Part shown: in pieces, positions 10,990-23,507 of the stretch
How the letters are laid out: each line of letters begins with the position of its first letter
How positions within the stretch are numbered: position 1 is the stretch's first letter
Notes under the pieces: model-generated
Told to the model about the DNA's origin: nothing
Seen by the model: the letters and a program-made list of their open reading frames with translations, nothing else
Databases searched by the model: none
Made by a program: the position numbers and the translations under genes
Assembly (NCBI GenBank): GCA_963457665.1
Contig: OY735207.1
Location: 51,295,015 to 51,359,014 of the forward strand
Source of the DNA: Thysanoteuthis rhombus
Lineage: Eukaryota > Mollusca > Cephalopoda > Oegopsida > Thysanoteuthidae
DNA length: 64,000 nucleotides
Direction of reading: 5' to 3'

Positions 10990-11275
10990 GAGATGTGGAG
11001 TCGGCCTAACGATTAAGATGGTGGAAAATGAAATAATCGGATCCAGTTCGAATTATGGCTGAGGTATTTATCGCTAACTTCACAGTAATGCCCCGAGGTA
11101 AGGAGTGGATATCTACTTCTAACAAACAGCTCAGATAAAGGATTACTCCCTGTTCCTAGTACTTTGTAACCTAGTCCAACATATTACACATTACTTGGAG
11201 AGGAGACAGGCACCGCTGCGTAATCCCTTTTGCCCTGGGTATGACGCTAACGATCCACTCAGTCACTGAATAATT
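10990..11275 (+). repeat. tRNA-derived SINE candidate
   Basis: A box A-like GTCGGCCTAACGATTAAG (about 11000-11017) is followed about 30 bp later by a box B-like CAGTTCGAATTA (about 11044-11055), the spacing expected for a tRNA promoter. The unrelated body runs to about 11270 and abuts the RTE fragment that starts near 11282. Not searched against a SINE library. Confidence 0.55.
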
Positions 11276-11281
11276 TGATTT

Positions 11282-12195
11282 TGATGGCATGTTGATGGAT
11301 CTTTTTGAAGTTCCGGGAGATGTCTATCACAAGGGACCAGTGCAACTATTCACACAATGCTTACGAGAGAAGAAAGTTCCCCAAAACTTCTGTCTAAGAA
11401 TATTGATCTTACACAACAAGAGAGGAGACGATAAGGACCTTGGAAATTACTGCCCTACTTTCCTACTTAGCATGTACAAAACTCTCCCCGAAAATATTTA
11501 CAAATAGATTAGCAGACACTTCAGATGAAAACCGACCGCGCAAACAAGCTGGCTTTAGAAGTGGCTACTGGACAATAGGCACAATAAACAAGCTGATCAA
11601 AAATGCATCAGAATACAATAAACCACTCTATTTGGCTTACGTAGACTATGAAAAAAAAGCCTTTGATTCGATGGAACACACGACAGTCTTCTATGCAATG
11701 TGAGAAGACGGTATAAAAGAGAATGGTATAAAAGTAATCGAGAAGATATATGAATATGGCACCGTCATAATAAGACTTCATTAAGATACTAACAAGATAA
11801 AGATTGAAGAAAGAAGAACGGACATGATACCACCCAAACTATTCACAGTAAACCTTGAAACCTCCTTTCCGGTAACAGACTGGGAAAACGTAGAAGTAAA
11901 TATAGACGGGTGAAATTTGAGCGATATAAGGTACCGTGGTGGTAATGCATTAATAGCAGAAATGACGGAGGATCTACGAAACAAGTGACCTTAATAGAGA
12001 GGGCCAAGAATAATGTTAAAGATGAACAAAAAAAAGTTAAAAGTAATGTTCAATGTTCCGAGAGAGACCATTAAATGGACGTTGAAGTCTTAGAAGAAGT
12101 CAAGGAATACATTTACTTTGCTCGGGCGATGAAGTTAGTGAAAGATTACGGAAATGAAATTGGACGGCACATGAAGATTGACTGAAAAAGCATTT
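11282..12195 (+). pseudogene. RTE-type LINE reverse transcriptase relic
   Basis: The plus strand carries RT blocks in order. First comes MDLFEVPGDVYHKGPVQLFT (about 11295), then LCLRILILHNKRGDDKDLGN, which ends where the usual YRPISLLS block is altered. Next come FTNRLADTSDENRPRKQAGF and RSGYWTI (about 11500-11580), and then YLAYVDYEKKAFDSMEHTTV, the first catalytic-aspartate block (AYVDYEKAFDS), here with an extra lysine. Further on, MIPPKLFTVNLETSF and GWNLSDIRYRGG-like sequence stand where RFADD should be, so the catalytic pair is lost. Stops and frameshifts occur throughout. It is interrupted on the right by a convergent RTE fragment. Confidence 0.88.
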
Positions 12196-12200
12196 TGGGT

Positions 12201-12256
<56 letters not shown>

Positions 12257-12535
12257 TTTCTTAACGTCCATCTTTGGACATAGACCTTCCCCTTCCCCAG
12301 GATTCACCACAATTCTTTATCATGGGTGTCACAGAGCCTGTACTTTCTGAATTTGTCTAGCTCGTCTCTCCATCTAATATTCTGCCCGCCTCGGTTGCGC
12401 ATGTGATCTCGGGGGATCCATGACGGGAGTCGTGATGTCCATCGGTTGTCCGCCATTCTTGCAACATGGCCAGCCCACTGCCATTTGAGATTTTTAATGG
12501 ATTCTATGATATCTTTGACTCTTGTCTTTTTTATA
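12196..12535 (-). pseudogene. RTE LINE 3' end, minus strand, with (GAT)n tail
   Basis: Reading from about 12535 leftwards gives the conserved C-terminal sequence LKWQWAGHVARMADNRWTSR, then RGGQNIRWRDELDKFRK, then GRRTLRK-like sequence, ending in a (GAT)n tail that appears as (ATC)n on the plus strand (12200-12256). It is a 5'-truncated insertion whose tail abuts the plus-strand RTE relic at 11282-12195, so it probably landed in that older copy. Confidence 0.87.
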
Positions 12536-12976
12536 AATGGGTATGAATGGGGACATACTGAAAAGCAAAATTGTCAATATGCTTAAATAGTGAAGTACAT
12601 TTTATATATAAAACCACAACATGTAATTTGGGCTTCTATTGCTATTCTTTGAGAGCCAGTGTGAGTCAGGGGACAAATTCAAAAGATACAGTGGAAACTC
12701 AGTGTTAATTAAAGTAATTTTTGTCCCTTTCCTACTTGTTTTTAGTCGTTCAAGCGGTTAGATGGTGTAAATGAATGAAGAACAAACCTGCGTCCACCTT
12801 GGAAGCAGTCTTATACGCAGGCTCTACTGTCACCAACTAAGCTAATGGCACTCTCATAGTAAGGTAGGAATCTGAGAACACCTTCATGTTAATCAATTCT
12901 TTATTTACAATTGTTGGTGAAATTGGTGCCGAGTAAAAATAGGTTCCTACAAATAAGTCTTTATAATGATCAAATC
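12536..12976. other. No gene seen
   Basis: AT-rich. A CAGTGGAAACTCAGTGTTAA motif at about 12689 resembles ends of some pogo/Tigger-type elements, but no second end was found. Confidence 0.45.
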
Positions 12977-14768
<1,792 letters not shown>

Positions 14769-15187
14769 CTCTTTATTACACTTATGGTGCTGAAACATGG
14801 AACCTAATCAAAAGTCAGACCTGCAAACTGAGAAACATGCAACACGCGCACGAGAGAATCATGCTCAATCTTACATGGAGAGATCACAAGACAGCACAGT
14901 TTATCAGGAAGAAAACGGAAGTTCGAGACATCATATAATCTATTGAAAAAAAATTAAATTGTAATGGTTAGGCCATGTTGCTAGAATGGCAGATCACGAC
15001 TCACAACATGGTTCCCCAGAGATCATATGCGAAACCAAGGCCGTCAGAATATGATATGGAGAGTTTAACTAAACAAATTCAGAAAATACTGGCTCTGCGA
15101 CACCTATGATGGAGAATTGTGGCGTATCCTTGGGTAGGTCTATGTCCAACTAGGGACGATAAGAGACTGATGATGATGATGATGATA
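14769..15187 (+). pseudogene. RTE LINE 3' end with (GAT)n tail
   Basis: The plus strand reads YYTYGAETWNLIKSQTCKLR, then MQHAHERIMLNLTWRDHKTA, then FIRKKTEVRDII with a stop. After frame changes it gives the LARMADH/RLTTWFPRDHMRN region and ends with the LCLGRS-type 3' segment and a (GAT)n tail (15168-15187). It is a 5'-truncated dead copy containing only the RT C-terminus. Confidence 0.88.
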
Positions 15188-15369
15188 TCAGCTTACCCAA
15201 TTTCTATAAAGAAATATTTCCTTGATTTTCTTTTGTCTCCTAAACGAACCATTATGAACCACTTGCGTTGCTGACCTAATGTTCAAAGAAGCTTCTAGGT
15301 CATCATAATATACGTACTTTTAACTACAGTATATCATATAGAGTATATGTATATAACCAACCATAGCAC

Positions 15370-15545
15370 ACATTACAAATATACTCGATGAGCATTTTGA
15401 AATGGGGAATGGGAATTATTTTCCCATCTGGCCCGGGTCTACTGCTGGCTCAGTACTACCCTGAAATAGACAGCCAGAAAAGATCGATTACACCAAAATA
15501 GCGAATTGTCAGTGACTATTTTACTAACCACTGTACCACAGCAAT
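15370..15545 (-). repeat. tRNA-derived SINE candidate, minus strand
   Basis: On the minus strand, GTGGTACAGTGGTTAGTAA (15539-15521) is an excellent tRNA box A. It is followed by the AATTCGC region and a GC-richer body down to about 15400. Box B is only weakly visible. Confidence 0.55.
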
Positions 15546-15795
15546 AATGTATATTATTCGTACATCAGTCAGTTCCTAGCCAAAGGAAAAGCATTTATTT
15601 CAGAAATATTTATGATATTTTTCAACATAATCTCCTTTCCTGCCAATGCATTTAAACCAATGTTACTCCTTTGATAACATAGATTGAACAATATTCAATG
15701 AAAATTTCGCTTAATTAGTGAAAAACAACCCCTAAGGCTGAATTATTATTAATGCAATAATAGAACTGTACGGCATACTAACAAATATTCTACGG

Positions 15796-15845
15796 TCCCA
15801 GGGGCGTTTTCAAATAGCCCCCCTCAGTCAGCTACGCCCCTGGAC
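15796..15845. repeat. Short inverted-repeat element with CAGGGGCGT ends
   Basis: Left CCCAGGGGCG and right CGCCCCTGGA, with GCTACGCCCCTGG on the right, face each other about 45 bp apart. CAGGGGCGTAGC-type ends are a known signature of some hAT-like DNA transposons in animals. This would be a minimal derivative or solo end. Confidence 0.5.
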
Positions 15846-15954
15846 TTGAGTTAGGTTGCTAGTCTCGTATGTTGATAAACACTTCTTGAATATCTTTGGA
15901 GCTTCTCAAGATAAGACTGATTTATTCAGTCGGAACCACACGAGGCGGTACTTT

Positions 15955-16210
15955 TGATTCCCGTCACTCCCTACTTTCTCCTTGCCATTCCCAGCCACAC
16001 GTTGATGAAATATATATATCCCTGCCACTTTTTAATACTACTGGTTTAAAAAACATGAACAAACTCCCCACGTTAATGGAATATTTCTTTAGAAGGGAGT
16101 GTCGGGGACAGATTTCGCATCAAAATATTCCATTAACGTGTGAAGGGATATATTTTACATCGAAATATCCCTTTAACGTGTGCTGGGGAGTGACAGGGAT
16201 GAAAAGTACT
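15955..16210. repeat. Palindromic repeat cluster built on an ACGTTAATGGAATATTTC motif
   Basis: CCCACGTTAATGGAATATTT (about 16067-16086) is inverted at about 16122-16141 (AAATATTCCATTAACGTGTG in related form). A further inverted or diverged copy lies at 16156-16183 (ATCGAAATATCCCTTTAACG). The outer edges, CCGTCACTCCC (about 15960) and GGGGAGTGACAGGG (about 16185), are also inverted. It looks like a small fold-back element. The 168-codon plus frame and the 116-codon minus frame run through it and are not convincing genes. Confidence 0.6.
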
Positions 16211-16364
16211 GCCGCTTTTTTTCCTCTTAAATTTGTAAGCTTCCAAGGTTGGCAGTTATATAGCCAAGTTGATGGATGTATCGATTGTTCAGGCTGTTGT
16301 ATTGGAAAAAAAATGTTTTTTTTTAAAGACAAGTGGTGGGCATATCGACAGTGGAACTCCAGTC

Positions 16365-16865
16365 GTACGATGTATGCCCGGAAGATGATCAAGCCATTTT
16401 GAATAACTCGTGAACTTGTTGCAGATCTTGATTTAACGTGGCAACCAATAAGAAAGTACCTTCTGCACATGTGCGAACATACACTCTTCAGCTGAGTTAC
16501 TCAGTCGTCAATGAGAAGCCATTGAGTGAGTTTGTGTACTGTGTAGCAGTTGCATTCACGGTGGCCCACTGAATTGATCAGCGAATATGTATTCTTCCCA
16601 TTCTTCACGTCTCGGGCAGTATTTCTTCTGCAAAACACTGCACCCCGAGGTCAATCAGTCCCTTCATACTCTAGATTTGGCTCCCTGTGACTCTTTTGAA
16701 ACCATCGTTGATATTTCAGACCCTAGGTAAGATGGGGGAAAACGTAACTAGGCAGCTAATGGCGATCTCGAAAGAAGACTTTGCAAACTGTTTTGAAAAA
16801 GAAGGGATGATTGGATATGTGTGTGAGACCCCAAGGGAAGTACTCTAAAGAGGACTAAGACGCCA
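16365..16865 (+). pseudogene. Mariner-like transposase relic (middle deleted)
   Basis: The first 120 bp is similar to the left part of the MITE at 10316. Further right, the plus strand reads TLDLAPCDSFET (about 16671-16706), the mariner block with the second/third catalytic acidic region (usually LAPCDFFLF). It then reads LMAISKEDFANCFEK and, after a frame change, KRRDDWICV and QGKYSKED, matching the C-terminal W..R...C....G.YFEGD block. Between them most of the catalytic core is missing. It is dead. No clear right terminal repeat found. Confidence 0.78.
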
Positions 16866-17044
16866 TTGTCATGGCTGTCCGCTGAAAGAAGGGACAAACA
16901 GGACATTGCACCTTCCTTCCCGGATCATGTCTTCCCACCGGGAGCGAGGAGTTTGAAACATTGACCTTTATAGGTAATAAACAATAATTGTGTAATATTT
17001 CTTTTTAACCCCAGCTTAATTTCCCCTTACAAAAAGATTAATAT

Positions 17045-17115
17045 TATTCGCTGGGGCTCACGCTATCGTCTCACACCGTGGTCAGATCATGCGCCTCCGT
17101 CAACAGTCGAATTCA
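17045..17115 (+). repeat. Possible tRNA-like SINE fragment
   Basis: GGGGCTCACGCTATCG followed by GTCGAATTCACC at about 45-bp spacing resembles degenerate box A and box B. It sits in a short GC-richer island. Weak evidence. Confidence 0.25.
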
Positions 17116-17399
17116 CCATCCACCTTTTGTTCTAACTGCTCGCTGATGTTTTGAGAGGAAATGTTTCTTTCTTTCTATCCATTGATCTATGTATTTATGA
17201 ACAGATGGGCATTGATAGATAAATATAAACATTTTGAGATACATGCAAGAAGCTGGAAAACGGTATGTAGCTAGCTACCGAGCTAGATAAATACGGATAG
17301 TTCGAGATAAACAGATGTATAGATATGAGCAGACTGAGATTGGTGAACAGACAGAAAAAAATAAACAGAGAGGGAGGAACAGATATGAAGAGGTAGGGC

Positions 17400-17400
<1 letters not shown>

Positions 17401-17455
<55 letters not shown>

Positions 17456-17470
17456 GAGAGAGAGAGAGAT
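17401..17470. repeat. (GA)n microsatellite
   Basis: GA units with one GGG interruption. The Arg/Glu and Leu/Ser frames are artefacts. Confidence 0.98.
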
Positions 17471-18119
17471 GCAATAAGTTGTTATCTAATAAAGAGCTTA
17501 TTGCCTCCTTTCAATGATGCAACATTACAGTAGCAAAGAAAAATGTATTTCTTTTGGGATTGTTCATTCATTTACACTTGTCACATCCATTAAAGATAAC
17601 ATAGTAAATGTCAAAGCAAAACTAATGATAAAGACAATTTGTGTTTCTGCGGGAGGAGTGTGAGATTGTACTTCGTATGTCAATTGATTTTAAAAAAAAT
17701 CTCAGACAGAGAAAATGGGTGTTATCTAAAAATATAACTGGCATATATACAAATTAGTTTGTCTCTTGATTTATTGCTTCATCTATGCAGTATTCACGTT
17801 CCTTATATAAACTAATATCCATAGTGGACACGACATAATCTGATACATTCAAGTCTAAGAGTTAATATGACATGACGGGAAAATTGACTATGTTATGACC
17901 TTCCTATTTTGACATAACATTGGAGACTACATTACAGAAACTCCTAAGACTGTATGTCTGATCACAAGTCGAAACAGCTTGAACTGAGTTGAAATTTAGA
18001 AGAGACTTAAAGTTAGTATACACGAATATTACAAATAAATAAGGTAATGAAATAGCTTTATGTTGTTCAGTGCAGATCCATACTTAGATAACCTTAAATG
18101 CCACGTTTATGTGTGAGAA

Positions 18120-18350
18120 TAAAGTTTTGAGTGACTTTGATGAAGGCAAAATTGTTATGTCTAGAAGACTGGGTCATAACATTCCTGAAACATTACGGCT
18201 CGTGGGTTACTCACGTTCAGTTGTGGAGAGTAACTATCTATCGGCAGTGTTATGAGGAGGGAAAATCAATCACAAACCGCCGACAAGGCATCAGGCGGCC
18301 AAAATGTATCGATGCAAGGAGTGAAAAGAGGCTTCCCTGACATCTGCTAG
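18120..18350 (+). pseudogene. Tc1-like transposase N-terminal relic
   Basis: One frame reads DFDEGKIVMSRRLGHNIPET and LRLVGYSRSVV. After a +1 shift the next frame reads YRQCYEEGKSITNRRQGIRR and PKCIDARSEKRLP. Together this is the paired helix-turn-helix DNA-binding region of Tc1-like transposases of the ARLVGCSRSAVVSTY...NRRQGVGRPRLIDARG type. After 18350 similarity fades: a MRICHSIQ-like stretch near 18380 may be the SQHTVHRTL block. The DDE core is not seen and the copy is inactive. Confidence 0.85.
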
Positions 18351-19904
18351 CTTTATGTCATAGCTTTAATCAAGATGAAATGAGAATATGCCACAGCATA
18401 CAGTAAATCTATCTTTGTTGCGCATGGGCCAGCACAGCAGCGAGCTAGTCAGATCTGGACATGGTATTAATGGAAGGAGATCGCCCGGTTCAATGGGTCT
18501 CGCTTACCCCTGAATAAATCAAACGGCTTTTCATAAGTCCCCATCAAAAAATAACATCAATCATTCTAAAGCATGGAAATCGAAAAAGAAAGAGAACAAA
18601 TTAGTCACATTTTTTTCCGACTAAAAATGTTAATAATCAAATTTTAGCAGCAATTTGAACTTGGATTAAAAGATTTCAGTGTATCTTTTGAGTTGAGTTC
18701 CAGATCAGTCAATTTGTCAGATTTTGCAGCTTTTCCCGGAAAAGATGCTAATGCTGTCAAAAATTAAAAAATAATACCATTGGTTATAGGTTAGGGTCTT
18801 AAGTTAATGTTAAGCTTCCCATTTTCATTTTCGTATTGGGGTCTGACAGAATCACGCAGCATTTCAATCTTTTTTTTTTTTTAGGTTTCAGTGCTTTAAA
18901 ATGATGGACATAATCTTCCGATGGGAACTAACAGAAATACCCTGATTTCTGAGATGTGTATATTCTGGTCACGCAAAGTATCAAATAACTTCTGGTTATT
19001 TGAACCATAGCTCCAATTCACTATGTGTCGCTTATGAACGGTTTCACTATCCCTCTAATCTCAATGCACAAATGCTTGACTACTACTACCAGAACGAAAC
19101 TATTCTCAAAATGCTACTCAGCACAAAAGCATGACTTAAAGCTCAAGTCTAACAATGGGAAAAAGCCACTACTTTGATAACAAACATTTATTTCTGACAT
19201 CCTTTCCTTTTTTTTTGTAAATACACTAATAACAACATTTCTCCATAGACCGAACATTATACAATGAACATTTTGTATCTAAATTCAGCTAATAACTCTT
19301 TCAGGCTACGGACAATCTTCTTATGTGATTAATGGTGAAGTGTTGGGTCAAGTGCATTGACAAGGGGAGAGATTATGTCGAAGAATAGATATTTGCTGTG
19401 TAGAATAAATGCTTTTTCAGCATTTGGTTACGGACTGATTGACTAAACTGAGTTAATTGAAAAATAATAAAAAAGAAGCCGTCCATTATAATCACAGGTA
19501 ATGTTATAAAACGGTTATTGTTATCAAAATTAGTCACACTGAGTGGACACATCATTTCATTCATTCACAAGAAAATTGTTTCTTTTTTTCAAGCCCTTTC
19601 CTTGCACAATTCCCCTCATAGTGTCCGTATGCTCTCACAATTTTTCCAAAATTTCTCAAAGAATTCGACCGGAATTTTGTGAAAGGGTGCAACGAGCTAC
19701 GGAACGGTTGAATTAATTCTGGGGCATATATATGAATTTGTTTTCGACAGAGAGATATTCTTATTATTCTGGTTGGAAGCGAACATTTAACTGGATTTAA
19801 ATTTCAAGGGAAGTGAATCAATATTAGTACATATTGCAAAAAGTGCATCATCTCCCACCCTTATTATTTGATATTCTATTTACGTTTTGTCTTTAGTTAG
19901 TGTA
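18351..19904. other. AT-rich stretch without a recognisable gene
   Basis: No long open frames and no element recognised beyond the possible tail of the Tc1 relic (18351-18520). Confidence 0.5.
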
Positions 19905-19990
19905 CGGTTTTGGCAGAGGTATGCACCTTCTGAGTGCTTTTTAGTTGCCTCTGCCAACGAAGCTAGAGGGGTATATATATTCAGCAGTTT
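19905..19990. repeat. Head-to-head ends of the CTCTGCCAACGAAG repeat
   Basis: TTGGCAGAGG (19910-19919) and CCTCTGCCAA (19948-19957) are a perfect 10-bp inverted repeat around ATGCACCTTCTGAGTGCTTT. The same terminus occurs at 46977-47013 (TTGGCAGAGTTATTAGCTCT...). Copies of the family lie at 21400-22345, 24300-24790 and 46595-47015. Confidence 0.7.
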
Positions 19991-20454
19991 CCGTTCTCTT
20001 GATATTGGGACTATACCAATCAAGATGAAGACACCAGTCCGAATCAATCAATGTATATTATGATTATTCCTCGTCTCAGAAATCTGGAACAAAATGAGGA
20101 AAAAAAGTTTCAAGAAGAAAGAAAGAAAAACAATAAAGTAATAAAAAGGAAAAAGAAGGAGGAGACCAAATTGGTTGACCGAAAATCAGGATAGGGTTAT
20201 TTGCATAATCGATTTCTGAAAGGTCTTTAAAAGTATAAAGATGTCGACACATCAAATCACTGGGATTACGTTGGGTTTAGGCTGCCATTCGTGGCAAGGC
20301 AAGTGTCGTCTGGTTTTTGCAAAGGCCTTTACTTTTGCTACATTTGAACGGGTTTTTATTCCGTCTCCAAAAATAAAATGCAACATTACATTCCTAACAG
20401 CCGAATGTCACAACAAAAAATGATTAAAAAAAAACAAAACTTCCCAAGCGAAAT

Positions 20455-20835
20455 CTTTAGTAAAATATTTTTTTCCGTGAAAAACGTGAGTTATTCCTGA
20501 GAAATGTCTTTTAGCCTTGTGGGAGGATTAGTTTTACTGAATGATTCTGTTTACTTTGATTGGCTCAAATCATTTTTTTTTGTGTGTACAAGTTCTCAGT
20601 ACGTGCTTTGGTTTTAGTTTCATATGTCTTCTCCATTGACCGGGAGTCCTATTTTCCAAGATTTTAGTGTCATTAGTTTCGCGAGAATCTTTTTTTGTTA
20701 GTAATCTTTTTTTCTGTTTGAGAGTGCGTATATAAGAACTTGTGAAAAAGAGCTGTGAATAGCAGGGATAAAAGGAGACAATAGAAGCAAAGGAGAAACC
20801 ACACCTTTTTAGCTTCAATCTATAAAAGTTGAACA
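20455..20835. repeat. Interspersed repeat family Y, copy 1
   Basis: Colinear with 22345-22670: shared blocks include GAAAACGTGAGTTAT, TGTGTGTA beside a T or A run, TACGTGCTTT, GACCGG, TTTTAGTGTC and TTTCGCGAGAAT in the same order. No coding content recognised. Confidence 0.75.
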
Positions 20836-21399
20836 TCAATTCAAAAAAAGCTGAAGTGCAATTTAAAAAATGGATTTAAAAGTAATACTCTGCGCATCTC
20901 AAAGTGGGTGATAGTGTACAAAGCATACAGGTGCGTCGTGAAAGCTGCTATGAAACATCGGAGGTCCTTATCCTTTGACTCCATGATGACTTCACCACCA
21001 AGTGGACTTCACACAATCGGAGTACAGATTGCACCAATCCGAAAAAGCAATCGATAAAGAGATGACTAAGATTACCCTACTGTTGAGTAGGTAAACAATC
21101 AGTTACAGAGACATTTTGTCCCGACCTCAGCATAATAAGATCTCCAAATGGTAGACAATGCATGAACTGGTTTTAGTTTCTAATTATCTGTCTTTGTGAT
21201 TATATTGTGCGTTAGTTTATGTTTGTGGACCAATAAAGTATAAACCAATATTTTATCTAATAAAAATAAATTATTGTTTTAGATTAGGATTCATCTTCTT
21301 GAATTAAAGCTCAACCTTAAAATTTGAACTTTTTTTCTAATTTGAAGCAGAAAAAGTGTTGGAAATATGCATCTACCAGCGCCATTCACTAACTAAAGA

Positions 21400-21720
21400 C
21401 TAAATAAAAAAAAATCACTCGATCCACCCCTGAAATCAAGCCCAAGATCCACCCCTCTACAACATTTCACTGAATTTTATAGAGAACTTTCGGTGATATC
21501 GTGTGAACAGAAATTAGCATATACAAAAATGTATCAAAAATAGAAAAAAAATCTCTCAATTGCAAATGTATTCCTGGATCCGCCCTCAAATTTAACCACT
21601 CCTCAGCCGGTTCATGGATAACCTTTGGAGATATCGTGTGTATAGACAGATGGACGGAAAGACAGAAAGAGGGTAATACATATACCTCTACAACCTCGTT
21701 AGCAGAGGTAATTAGAGAGC
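21400..21720. repeat. CTCTGCCAACGAAG family, degenerate units
   Basis: Two loosely similar units contain GGATCCRCCC and GGTGATATCGTGTG or GGAGATATCGTGTG, then an ACAGACAGATGG-type tract. The copy ends in CCTCTACAACCTCGTTAGCA (about 21684-21703), the family's inverted terminus. Confidence 0.65.
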
Positions 21721-21777
21721 GTAAACATCTGCTAAAACCATTGTCACTAAAAGCTAAATGAAAATCAGTTCATACAA

Positions 21778-22345
21778 AAGATATATGAGAGATAACTATA
21801 CAAATATCCTGGATCCACTTCAAATCAGACAGATTCTCAGCCCATTGTCCACCTTTCCACAAAATTTCATCGAAGTTCATTGAGAACTTTTGGAGATATT
21901 GAGGATAGACATAAATGAATTCATGAGTGAATGAAAAAAAGTGAAAAAAATCCCTCAATCGGAAAAAATATCGGATATAAGTCAACCAATCCTTCTCTAC
22001 CCATAGCAAACCCTTGAAAAACCAATTGTAATTCATTGAGAACTTTTGGAGATATTGAGGACAGACAAGAGAGAATTCATAAATGAATGGAAAAAATGTC
22101 TCTCAATTGGAAAAAAGATCTTGGATTCAAGTTAACCAATTTTTCTCTATCCATAGCATACCCTTGAAAAAAATCAATTGAACTTCATTGAGAACTTTTC
22201 GATATTTAGCGTGGACAGACATGTAGCCCCGACACAAGGGAAGCAACGGTAAAGAATTCCTGAATCTATCCACAAAATTGATGAATTCATCCTTAGCCCA
22301 TGTCTCCTTCCATATGATATCATAGAAATTCATTGAAAACTTTCG
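21778..22345. repeat. Tandem array, about 150-bp unit
   Basis: The marker TCATTGAGAACTTTT begins at 21878, 22033 and 22185, and a diverged version at 22330. The spacings are 155, 152 and 145 bp. Each unit contains a GGAGATATTGAGGACAGACA-like block, GAATGAATGGAAAAA-like sequence, a TCTCAATTGGAAAAA block and TTCTCTAYCCATAGCA. The minus-strand frames of 68-88 codons across it are repeats of each other, not genes. Confidence 0.88.
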
Positions 22346-22670
22346 TTTTTCTTTCCTGGAAAACGTGAGTTATACTTTGGCAATGTCATTTAGCCTCACA
22401 GGGGATGTGATTCCACAGTATGTTTCTGTATTCATTTTGAGTGGTTCATACCTTTTTGTGTGTAAAAAAAATGTCAATACGTGCTTTAAGTTTGGTTCTA
22501 TGTCTCTTACAGTGATCATGAGGTTGACCGGCAGCCATATTTTCTCCGGTTTTAGTGTCGTCATTTTCGCGAGAATGGTGAACCTTGAGGCCATCCTTTT
22601 TGTCGGCCATTGAAGAACGTGCATACGAGAACTAGAGGAATTTTTGAGGCACAAGGAAAACGAATAGAAT
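22345..22670. repeat. Interspersed repeat family Y, copy 2
   Basis: Partner of 20455-20835, roughly 1.9 kb away in the same orientation. Opposing open frames of 82 and 94 codons here are not supported by any domain. Confidence 0.75.
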
Positions 22671-22689
22671 TAATAAAAAAAAAAATCAA

Positions 22690-23476
22690 AACAGGTCTGA
22701 TTAGTCTCTCAATAGAAATCGTCAAGTGACCAATATCTCTTAGCAGCATGCTGTGTTTGGGATGATCAATTAAAAGATAGAGAAAGGGGTGATTAAAGAA
22801 TAATTTACTTCTGCCCAGTAATCGACGAAAAAGTCTGAATTAAAAAAAAATAAACAAGCACAAATGATGCTGGACACAAACTAAGGGACTAATTTGACAT
22901 AAACTAAAACTTCAAATTGAGCCCCCATCAAAATTCTATTGGGGGGGAGGGGTTATAAAAAAGAGAAAAAAATTCTTTGCAGACATAATAAGGGGTTAAA
23001 ATTTACAGCACTCTTGCTCCATTGGTGCAGCCTATCCTAGAAGGATATGCAACCAATACATCCCCGATAGTCACCTATGGAACTGTAACATAGGACCTAA
23101 TAAAAAAAAATTGACCCTTAAACTTAGAACCATGCAACGTGCACAAAAGAGAATCATGCTCAACCTCACATGAATGGATCACATGACAGCACAGTATATG
23201 AAAGAAAAGACAAAGACAGGAATCCGAGATATCATGAAAACAGTGAGAAAATTCAAATGGCTGTTGGCTGGACATGTTGCAAGAATGTCAGACAACCGCT
23301 GAACATCACGACTCACAACGTTGATCCCCAGAGATCATATGCAGAAACGTGGTCAGCAAATTATGGTCAATACCAATTAGACAATTTCAGATAGTATTGG
23401 CTCTGCGATACTCATGATAGAGAGGTCTAGCGAATCTTGGGGAAGGTTTATGTCCAAAGACGGACGCTAAAAGACC

Positions 23477-23507
<31 letters not shown>

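Noticed and set aside
15896..16402. 168-codon plus-strand frame
   Set aside because: It crosses the palindromic repeat cluster and enters the mariner relic. The peptide repeats the palindrome (ISHQNIPLTCEG, FTSKYPFNVCWG).
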